Shown here piece after piece: positions 1-5,805 of a stretch of 64,000 nt of DNA. The notes below the pieces were generated by a model. The model did not search any database, had not been told where the DNA came from, and was given only the letters and a program-made list of their open reading frames with translations. The position numbers and the translations under genes are program-made. Source of the stretch: Scatosoma sp045643825. Its GTDB lineage: Bacteria; Bacillota; Clostridia; Christensenellales; Borkfalkiaceae. Position 1 is the first letter of the stretch; every line of letters begins with the position of its first letter. The DNA lies in the NCBI GenBank assembly GCA_045643825.1, contig JAZRFV010000012.1, forward strand, positions 14,673-78,672, written 5' to 3'.

Positions 1-336
1 AATGGTACCGTGGGTATCACGCATCATCACCTGAAAGGCAACGCTTTTTTGAGGTTCGTCCTCTACATCGAAGTAACCATCCTTCGCCATCTGACAGTAT
101 TCCTCATACAAAGCATCCACGTCAATCTTCAACTTCAAGCCGTGTTCACTCAACTTTTCCATGATTTCCTCCAATTCCTTTTCACCAATACTGCGAAGAT
201 CCAAAAGTTCCTCCTCCGTTTTTGCGGCAACCTCACCCAAGGTAAAAAGCTTTGCTCTGCGCAAGCAGTTAAAGGTTCTTTTTCCAAAACCAGCCTCTTC
301 AATCGCAATTGCATTTGCATCAACAGTTTTCATCAT
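1..336 (-). CDS. RNA polymerase alpha-CTD-like domain protein (partial, 3' end outside window)
   Basis: The first 112 codons are open to the window edge without a stop. Residues about 20-67 read like the helix-hairpin-helix of the RNA polymerase alpha C-terminal domain: NCLRRAKLFTLGEVAAKTEE, then LLDLRSIGEKELEEIMEKL. This is the domain that binds UP elements and activators. It sits near the N-terminus with no alpha-NTD before it, so this is not RpoA. What follows (residues 68-112) is acidic and unrecognised. The gene starts at tandem ATGs (336 and 333) behind an AAAGGAGGT site that overlaps the stop of the upstream 446-residue gene, so the two are probably co-transcribed. It could be a transcription-related accessory protein or simply an HhH nucleic-acid-binding protein; I am fairly sure of the domain and unsure of the role. 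Confidence 0.75.
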   Translation of the reverse strand, partial: MMKTVDANAIAIEEAGFGKRTFNCLRRAKLFTLGEVAAKTEEELLDLRSIGEKELEEIMEKLSEHGLKLKIDVDALYEEYCQMAKDGYFDVEDEPQKSVAFQVMMRDTHGTI

Positions 337-350
337 AATCCTTACCTCCT

Positions 351-1691
351 TTAATTTAAATCTTGAAATTTTGTAAATACTCGAAGCAACTCTTCCTTCG
401 CCTTGCAGTCTACCAACCCCTTAATATCAGGGGCATAAACATACCTCCAGCCATCATCCGTTTCAATGGTAACCCCCATACTCGCGTCCACAGGGAGTAC
501 AAGTTCCACCTCACCCGACTGTACGCGGGACAAGAACGCATCCATATTGCGTTGCATTCTATCCAACGTAGTAGACAATACCACCTCTCTATCCGCCTCG
601 TTCAAACCGTTGACAAGCAGTACAAACCAATCGGGGAGCTTGAAAGAGCTCTCATCCCCATAGAGATATCTACGCTTAAACTCGTCGGAAACCCCGTCAA
701 GCTCCGCAAGGCTTTGGATGGGATAATACGCCTTATCCCCCATCAGCTTGAACACAGGCTCGAAACCGTCCATAAGCATATCCTTAAAGACAGCCTCTCT
801 CTCGCCTGCCGCAAGTCTGTCGTAATAAGCGGCATTGCGTTCACTCACCTCACATCCAACCCCTTCACGGTAGTAGCGTGCAATACACTGTAAAGCTTCC
901 GCTGGATCATGTTTAGATTTGAGCGCCAAGTACTCCCACGCACCGTTTTGATGCGCCAACGCCTCCATACGAGCACAAACCTCTTCATTGCCGAGCTCTT
1001 TCGCAAGGCGATACGCCATCACTGGCATAAAGACGTCATCTTTAACTTGCTCCAATGCCATCAAAAGGCATTCTAAAGCATACTCCTTGTTGCAAGGGAA
1101 TCGTAAGGTTGCCTGCGATTTATCGAAGTCATGCTGGTACTGTAACGCAACAAGTTCCATGTGTTTAAAGCCGTAGTACAATTCACAGATCTCCTCCAGG
1201 ATTGTCATCGCACCCTTGTGGTAGCCGTGCGTATCCAACTCACGCGCACGGTCCGTCAAGGTTTTGACACGATTGCCCACAATCGCCCAACGAGCGTTTG
1301 CACTGTCGATCAGCTTATTGACGGCGGTGATAACTTCACCATCCTCCGCAAAGAAGAGTAAGACGTCCTCTATAATGGCAATGGATTTGTCATCATCCAC
1401 GTCCGTTGCATCCACCTCTACCCAAAGCTGTCCGTTCATGTAGCGCAACTCGTACTTTCGATCCGCGCTCTCGTTGTAATTATCAATGAAAGCACACATC
1501 GCTTTGAAATGTTTAGGCTTGAAGGAGCCGTAGAACACGCTCAAGGAAAGAAAGCCCCTCATGTAGAACACCACGATACGATTGCCTTCACTCCCGTCCA
1601 TGGACACCACCGTTTCAATCGTATCCATCTCGTTGAGTTCCGCTTCGTCTTTGCCAAATTTAGATACCAAATATTCTTTGAATTTCTTCAT
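351..1691 (-). CDS. Hypothetical protein, possible YbjN-like N-terminus and a Sel1-like stretch
   Basis: 446 residues, no signal peptide or membrane segment, so cytosolic. The first 130 residues alternate strands and helices in a way that resembles the YbjN/secretion-chaperone fold (weak). Around residues 255-295 a Sel1/TPR-like unit is visible (AEALQCIARYYREGVGCE, then NAAYYDRLAAGE), which links it to the Sel1 proteins further along the island. The rest is helical and unrecognised. It has an AAGGTG ribosome site, lies downstream of the small 69-residue gene and 14 bp upstream of the alpha-CTD-like gene. No function is assigned. Confidence 0.7.
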   Translation of the reverse strand: MKKFKEYLVSKFGKDEAELNEMDTIETVVSMDGSEGNRIVVFYMRGFLSLSVFYGSFKPKHFKAMCAFIDNYNESADRKYELRYMNGQLWVEVDATDVDDDKSIAIIEDVLLFFAEDGEVITAVNKLIDSANARWAIVGNRVKTLTDRARELDTHGYHKGAMTILEEICELYYGFKHMELVALQYQHDFDKSQATLRFPCNKEYALECLLMALEQVKDDVFMPVMAYRLAKELGNEEVCARMEALAHQNGAWEYLALKSKHDPAEALQCIARYYREGVGCEVSERNAAYYDRLAAGEREAVFKDMLMDGFEPVFKLMGDKAYYPIQSLAELDGVSDEFKRRYLYGDESSFKLPDWFVLLVNGLNEADREVVLSTTLDRMQRNMDAFLSRVQSGEVELVLPVDASMGVTIETDDGWRYVYAPDIKGLVDCKAKEELLRVFTKFQDLN

Positions 1692-1796
1692 TTTTCACCT
1701 TTATAATATATTTTAATTTCGTTCAAAAGTAACCGTAAAAACACATCCACCCCCGTCTATGCCGCACAGCCAACGCAACGACGCAAGCGATAAAGC

Positions 1797-2006
1797 TTAA
1801 CCCTCCCATTTATCTATCCAGACACAGCAATTATTGGGATTACTCTCCACCTGTGCTTGAAAAATCAATGCTTGAGCCCTACTTCTAAATGCTTTGTATC
1901 TACGATTTACGTGCTTATCCAACCAACTGACACGCCAAACGTAGGTCTGACCGCCTCCACTTCTTCCATTGCCATTTCTCCCTTGACGATAATTGTTGTA
2001 ACTCAT
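1797..2006 (-). CDS. Small YVW-family protein (69 aa)
   Basis: Member of a tiny protein family found three times in tandem here. The N-terminal 18 residues are rich in N, G, R and Y. The body starts with YVWRVSW and ends with a segment AFRSRAQALIFQAQ...CVWIDKWEG that aligns with the 57- and 61-residue neighbours. Two in-frame ATGs exist at 2012 and 2006. The AGGAGG box at 2015-2020 leaves only 2 bases before the first ATG but 8 before the second, so I chose 2006. Function unknown; the size and basic low-complexity tail would suit a nucleic-acid or protein-binding adaptor, which is speculation. Confidence 0.65.
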   Translation of the reverse strand: MSYNNYRQGRNGNGRSGGGQTYVWRVSWLDKHVNRRYKAFRSRAQALIFQAQVESNPNNCCVWIDKWEG

Positions 2007-2050
2007 TTTCATTTCCTCCTAATTTTTAATTTTTTGTGTACAAGATTCCA

Positions 2051-2224
2051 TTAGCCGTGCCACTTAAGAAGTTTAACACAGCAGGCATGCTTATCGTTTT
2101 GCATTTGGTTAGTGAACTGCAATGCTTCCACCTTATTGGTGAAAATGCGGCTGTGCGAAGCCCATCCACTCAACAAACCCTTGCGATACTCATAAGAAAC
2201 CTTCCATACATAACCTTGTGCCAT
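2051..2224 (-). CDS. Small YVW-family protein (57 aa)
   Basis: Begins MAQGYVWKVSYEY, exactly as its 61-residue neighbour does, and ends with SRIFTNKVEALQFTNQMQ, then a CCVKLLKWHG tail. The middle and C-terminal parts have diverged while promoter, leader and first 13 codons are nearly identical to the neighbour, which points to tandem duplication or gene conversion. GGAGGA ribosome site about 9 bases upstream. Own promoter at 2288-2316. Function unknown. Confidence 0.65.
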   Translation of the reverse strand: MAQGYVWKVSYEYRKGLLSGWASHSRIFTNKVEALQFTNQMQNDKHACCVKLLKWHG

Positions 2225-2415
2225 AAGATAAATCCTCCGTTTTTTAAATATTTTTTTTCAGTTGCCCCCTCGCAACCTTGTGATTCTATTATAGATCCTT
2301 CCCCCAAATTAGTACAGCCCGGGTGAAAAAAACTTTTGGGCCATTTTGGGCTGTTTTTTACGGTTTTCAGTCTAAACCCAGACATACCCGTGGAAACTAC
2401 TCACAATGTTTCTCG
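2186..2415 (-). repeat. Direct repeat copy 1: promoter, leader and gene start of YVW-family gene
   Basis: 230 bp nearly identical to 2611-2838. It covers, in minus-strand order, the last four codons and stop of the gene upstream of copy 2 (RETL*), a promoter, a leader and the first 13 codons of the small gene. Because copy 1 carries a stray copy of those last codons, it arose by duplication of a unit of about 425 bp. Only a few single-base and poly-T length differences separate the copies. Confidence 0.9.
2288..2316 (-). promoter_or_regulatory. Promoter of the 57-aa small gene
   Basis: On the minus strand TGTACT, 17 bp, TATAAT. The -10 is followed by AGAATCACAA, which recurs in copy 2 and in the promoter at 4370-4398, so a shared initial-transcribed sequence or operator is likely. 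Upstream lies a CAGCCC...GGGCTG inverted repeat. The -35 is poor, as in an activated promoter. Confidence 0.6.
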
Positions 2416-2463
2416 GAATAGAATTAAAACCGCAACGTATATACCAGGGAAAGGTGCCTTGCA

Positions 2464-2649
2464 TTAACCCCATTTACGAACTTCGACATAGCGAGCATTA
2501 GAGTTATTCTCCATTTGGTTCGCAAACTTCAAAGCTTGTATCTTGTTGGTAAACACTCGACTACGCAAAGTCCATTCGCGGTAATCACTCCAATCATATT
2601 TTTTCGTGTAATACTCATAAGAAACCTTCCATACATAACCTTGTGCCAT
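2464..2649 (-). CDS. Small YVW-family protein (61 aa)
   Basis: MAQGYVWKVSYEY start, then a W/Y/D-rich insert, then SRVFTNKIQALKFANQME and a final VEVRKWG. The frame stays open upstream to 2823, but that part is the promoter and leader repeated at 2186-2415, and the ATG at 2649 has a GGAGGA site, so 2649 is the start. The pattern in this family is strand, strand, helix, strand; about 45 residues are conserved. Function unknown. Confidence 0.65.
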   Translation of the reverse strand: MAQGYVWKVSYEYYTKKYDWSDYREWTLRSRVFTNKIQALKFANQMENNSNARYVEVRKWG

Positions 2650-2838
2650 AAGATAAATCCTCCGTTTTTTTAATATTTTTTCAGTTGCCCCCTCGCAACC
2701 TTGTGATTCTATTATAGATCCTTCCCCCAAATTAGTACAGCCCGGGTGAAAAAAACTTTTGGGCCATTTTGGGCTGTTTTTTACGGTTTTCAGCCTAAAC
2801 CCAGACATACCCGTGGAAACCACTCACAATGTTTCTCG
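2611..2838 (-). repeat. Direct repeat copy 2 of the promoter/gene-start unit
   Basis: 228 bp partner of 2186-2415. It includes the end of the 209-residue gene, the promoter at 2711-2739 and the start of the 61-residue gene. Confidence 0.9.
2711..2739 (-). promoter_or_regulatory. Promoter of the 61-aa small gene
   Basis: TGTACT, 17 bp, TATAAT on the minus strand, with AGAATCACAA directly after the -10. It is the duplicate of the promoter at 2288-2316 and leaves a leader of about 55 bases before the ATG. Confidence 0.6.
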
Positions 2839-3453
2839 AAACAGCGATAAAAATGCGGTGTATAAATCAGAGAAATAGCGTTCCATCAGGCCGATGGTAA
2901 TCATATCGTTTTGCCGTTTTGCCCATGTCAGCGCCAAAAACGTCTTCACCGCTTTGTCCGACCTCGAAGAGGCATGCCGTCCCACGTCATCACACAGTTC
3001 GTGGAGCAAGAACATATCCCTGGGGAACAGAAAATCGATGATGAAACCGTACTTTTCTCTTACAGTTCGCCTTGCATTAGAGTCAAGCACTCGCTCTCTT
3101 AACTCAAACGCCCCATCTCGTTCCAAGGATTCTCGCAAAATCTTCGAGCGTAAATCCTCTCGACGAGTTCTGCCTTTGCTTATCAGCTTCGGAATCAAAA
3201 AGTCACCGTCATTGCACATTAAAAACTTGGGGCGGGCGGCTTGATATTCCACAAACCTCGTTTGATTTTTCCCAAACGTGCGAAACGTCCCCTCCCCAAA
3301 TTCCGCATCTAGCAACTGTTTAAACTCCGAAAAAATCTCTTGGTAGAGCTCGGACGAGGGATTTGTATAGGCTTCTTCATGAGCCTTCAAAAACTCACCC
3401 CACGCCGAGTTCCCTACCCCGCATTGTCTTATTACTCGTTTCACCTTTTTCAT
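2824..3453 (-). CDS. Hypothetical protein (209 aa)
   Basis: Unrecognised soluble, basic, mostly helical protein with many R, K, E and F residues and no motif I can place. An in-frame GTG at 3462 is possible, but the ATG at 3453 sits 5-8 bases behind an AGAGGTGG site and gives MKKVKRVIRQ, so it is preferred. It lies 26 bp after the 243-residue gene and probably shares its transcript. The last codons are part of the duplicated block. Confidence 0.6.
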   Translation of the reverse strand: MKKVKRVIRQCGVGNSAWGEFLKAHEEAYTNPSSELYQEIFSEFKQLLDAEFGEGTFRTFGKNQTRFVEYQAARPKFLMCNDGDFLIPKLISKGRTRREDLRSKILRESLERDGAFELRERVLDSNARRTVREKYGFIIDFLFPRDMFLLHELCDDVGRHASSRSDKAVKTFLALTWAKRQNDMITIGLMERYFSDLYTAFLSLFRETL

Positions 3454-3488
3454 ATCGACCACCTCTATAAATATAATGTAATTTCGCC

Positions 3489-4220
3489 TTACGCAGCCTT
3501 AACAACCGAGATATACACCCTCGGATATTCCTTTTTCAGCTTATTAACCACAAACTCGGCGGCGGATCTCGTTGGATACACCCTTGCCTTTGATTTGTCC
3601 GTCTCCTGCTTTAAGGAGCGAACGGTATCCTTTTTGACATTTAAAAAGCCATATCGAACGGTATCGTATTCATACCCGGAAAAATAGTACCCTCTACCGC
3701 AACTGTTGACGATATAGACAACATACCCCTCCACCTTTGGGGTTTGCTGTCTATAATTCGCCCCTTTGAAGTTGCGGGGTTCTTTACTCGTACCGTCAAG
3801 CACCTTTTGAAGTTTAGGTGCAATGCGAGCACTGTTCCTTTTACACCACTCCAATTCCCCCAAAAGCCAAGAAATCCACACTTCAGGGACGGTAGGTGCC
3901 ACAAATCCAGGGTTTACCCCGTGTGATGCAATGACATTTTTAAATTGTCGAACCGTTTGAATTTTAGAACGCTTTTCCTCGGGGGAAATCTGCTCTAAAT
4001 GCCAAATCATATTGACACGATACTTCGTTCTTACGATGCTTTGCAAGAAGTTGTCCAAACGGTTATACGCCGCCAAAAAGCGTTCGTTGCTATTACCCGT
4101 CATCTTTCTCCCATTATTATTTTGATTCGTCCAACCATTACCCGAGGTAAAGTTTCTTTTGTATGGCGTATAGCCGCCGTTTTGCCAACCATTGTTGTAC
4201 GTTTGATAGTTTCTGTTCAT
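3489..4220 (-). CDS. Protein with N/G/Y-rich tail and C-terminal YVW-family domain (243 aa)
   Basis: Residues 1-45 are low complexity (N, G, Y, Q, T), like the tail of the 69-residue small protein. Residues about 46-150 are a helical domain of unknown type. The last 75 residues start with YVVYIV and end with VYPTRSAAEFVVNKLKK, then YISVVKAA, which matches the layout of the stand-alone small proteins (aromatic/basic strand, T/S-K/R, helix with AxxF, final strand with VxxxK). So this looks like the parent fusion of the small family. GGAGG site 6 bases before the ATG. It follows the 31-residue ORF by 22 bp under one promoter. Function unknown. Confidence 0.65.
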   Translation of the reverse strand: MNRNYQTYNNGWQNGGYTPYKRNFTSGNGWTNQNNNGRKMTGNSNERFLAAYNRLDNFLQSIVRTKYRVNMIWHLEQISPEEKRSKIQTVRQFKNVIASHGVNPGFVAPTVPEVWISWLLGELEWCKRNSARIAPKLQKVLDGTSKEPRNFKGANYRQQTPKVEGYVVYIVNSCGRGYYFSGYEYDTVRYGFLNVKKDTVRSLKQETDKSKARVYPTRSAAEFVVNKLKKEYPRVYISVVKAA

Positions 4221-4242
4221 TTTCTCCTCCTATTTCCTAAAA

Positions 4243-4338
4243 TTAATACTTACGTCTTTTGCTTCCTACAGCTCTTGTTCCAAGAGGGATGAAGCTCAAT
4301 GCACCCACAGTTGTTGCCGCCGCCAATAACGAAAACAT
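4243..4338 (-). CDS. Very small hydrophobic peptide (31 aa), first gene of the operon
   Basis: Reads MFSLLAAATTVGALSFIPLG and then TRAVGSKRRKY: one membrane-length hydrophobic stretch with a strongly basic tail. It has an excellent AAAGGAGGT site 6 bases before the ATG and lies directly after the promoter at 4370-4398. It could be a small membrane protein, a type I toxin-like peptide or a leader peptide; nothing separates these from sequence alone. Confidence 0.5.
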   Translation of the reverse strand: MFSLLAAATTVGALSFIPLGTRAVGSKRRKY

Positions 4339-4369
4339 ATGTCCACCTCCTTTTTTTGTTTGTGATTCT

Positions 4370-4398
4370 ATTATAGTGTCTTTATGGTCTGTACTCAA
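4370..4398 (-). promoter_or_regulatory. Promoter of the 31-aa/243-aa/209-aa operon
   Basis: TTGAGT, 17 bp, TATAAT on the minus strand, followed by AGAATCACAA exactly as in the two duplicated promoters. It diverges from the WYL regulator promoter; the region between (4399-4485) carries GGGCTG/CAGCCC words like those upstream of the small-gene promoters and is a likely operator region. Confidence 0.7.
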
Positions 4399-4485
4399 GC
4401 CTAGGGAAAAATATCTTTCAGCCCAAAAATAGGCACTTTTTCCGATTTCGGGGCATTTTTTAGCCATACAATTGTCCTTTCCCTC

Positions 4486-4514
4486 TTGACAAACGAAAAA
4501 AAGGCTGTTATAAT
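4486..4514 (+). promoter_or_regulatory. Consensus promoter of the WYL regulator
   Basis: TTGACA, 17 bp, TATAAT, with AGGAGG at 4529-4534 and the ATG at 4543. Confidence 0.85.
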
Positions 4515-4542
4515 GGTGATAATTTAGCAGGAGGTTGATAAT

Positions 4543-5784
4543 ATGGCTTGCTCTCAATTTTTACATAACGAGCGTCCTACGATACGCTTTTCCCATCACG
4601 CATGGCTCATCCTGAAGGATGATCACGAAAAATTCTCTCACGGGGAGCCTTTCTCCACCTTCTTGCAGAACCTCTTCCAAAGATATTATAAAGAGGCGGA
4701 ATGCAACCTACTGGAAACCTCCGCAACGCAGGAAGGCGACTTTTACCATATACTAGAGGATTTGCAAGAAAAAAATCCTGGACTTAAAAAAATCCAGAAC
4801 TCCATTTCTCTTTTCTCGGAGCTTTATTTGGATTTCTTAAAAGATTCCTTGGTTCAAAAAATCCCTGATAGCCCCGAAGAGGATTCCTACGAGTCCTATA
4901 AACTTCGCCTTAATGCGGACTGTCAAAAAATCCTCGAAAAATTACATAATGAGGAATGGGATCAAGACCCTTCCTATCATTTCTACGGAAAAATCGAGCC
5001 TCTTGCAAGAAAGGAAACTCCCATAGAAAAAAAAGACCGCAGTCAAGATAAGTTTGTAAAAACTTTCTTGAAAGCGATCTTTGAAGAATATGCTCGTTTG
5101 CCTGCATACAAGCGTGAATCGGTGTACTTTTCGGTGGAAGTGGCTGAGATTGATAAAGCCATTAACCATCATAACGTCTTGAAAATTACCACCGAATCAA
5201 GATACAGCAAAACGCAACAAAAAATGGTCAAACGCACCTTCCACGTTACCCCTTATAAAATTTTACAAGATAGCACGGGGTTATACAATTATTTGGTAGG
5301 TTACGCCAAGGAGCAAGGATTACCCGAGGATACTACTTTAGAAAGTACAACCTCTTCCTTCCGCTTATCCAAGATAGGCACCCTCGACACCTTAAGACAA
5401 ACCAACGTGTTAAGTAAAAAGGAAATCGACAAGATCGAGAAAGAGCTTACGAAAAAGAGTGTGCAATTCCTTACCGCAAAGGATATTATTAAGGTGATTG
5501 TTCGTTTTAATAAAGCCGGGAAGCGTGATTTAAAGCACCATGTATACCTGCGGCCGTTAAATAGAGAGCTTATCGAGGAAACGGAAGAATACGCAAGATA
5601 TTCTTTTGAATGTAGCTTCCAACAAGCCTTATACTATTTCTTTAAATTTGGCACACACGCATACGTTGAAGAACCTGCCGAACTGCGTCATGAACTTATG
5701 AGACGCTATTTAGAAGATTACGAGTTTTACCGTGACAACGAACCCCCTCAACCACAACCTGAAAACAAAAAAGAGGAAGATTGA
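4543..5784 (+). CDS. WYL-domain transcriptional regulator
   Basis: 413 residues. Residues 1-55 contain a short strand followed by two helices (TIRFSHHAWLILKDD...STFLQNLFQ), possibly a ribbon-helix-helix-type DNA-binding head. Residues about 195-285 have the WYL pattern: AI...LKIT, a basic strand, VTPYKIL, then LYNYLVGYAK and SFRLSKI. Residues 305-395 resemble the WCX C-terminal extension (YSFECS...ALYYFFKFG...VEEPAELR). WYL domains bind ligands, often nucleic-acid fragments, and commonly regulate phage-defence loci. The gene diverges from the small-peptide operon and converges on the Sel1 operon, so it is best placed to control the former. Target and ligand are inference. Confidence 0.75.
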   Translation: MACSQFLHNERPTIRFSHHAWLILKDDHEKFSHGEPFSTFLQNLFQRYYKEAECNLLETSATQEGDFYHILEDLQEKNPGLKKIQNSISLFSELYLDFLKDSLVQKIPDSPEEDSYESYKLRLNADCQKILEKLHNEEWDQDPSYHFYGKIEPLARKETPIEKKDRSQDKFVKTFLKAIFEEYARLPAYKRESVYFSVEVAEIDKAINHHNVLKITTESRYSKTQQKMVKRTFHVTPYKILQDSTGLYNYLVGYAKEQGLPEDTTLESTTSSFRLSKIGTLDTLRQTNVLSKKEIDKIEKELTKKSVQFLTAKDIIKVIVRFNKAGKRDLKHHVYLRPLNRELIEETEEYARYSFECSFQQALYYFFKFGTHAYVEEPAELRHELMRRYLEDYEFYRDNEPPQPQPENKKEED

Positions 5785-5800
5785 TTCTTCCTCTTTTCTC
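5769..5800. terminator. Bidirectional rho-independent terminator
   Basis: 11-bp stem AAAGAGGAAGA / TCTTCCTCTTT with A-run and T-run flanks, between the convergent WYL and Sel1 genes. Confidence 0.85.
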
Positions 5801-5805
5801 TTTAT

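Noticed and set aside
2650..2823. Upstream extension of the 61-residue small gene (open frame to 2823)
   Set aside because: The extension is the promoter/leader repeat also present at 2225-2415 in another frame context, and the ATG at 2649 has the ribosome site.
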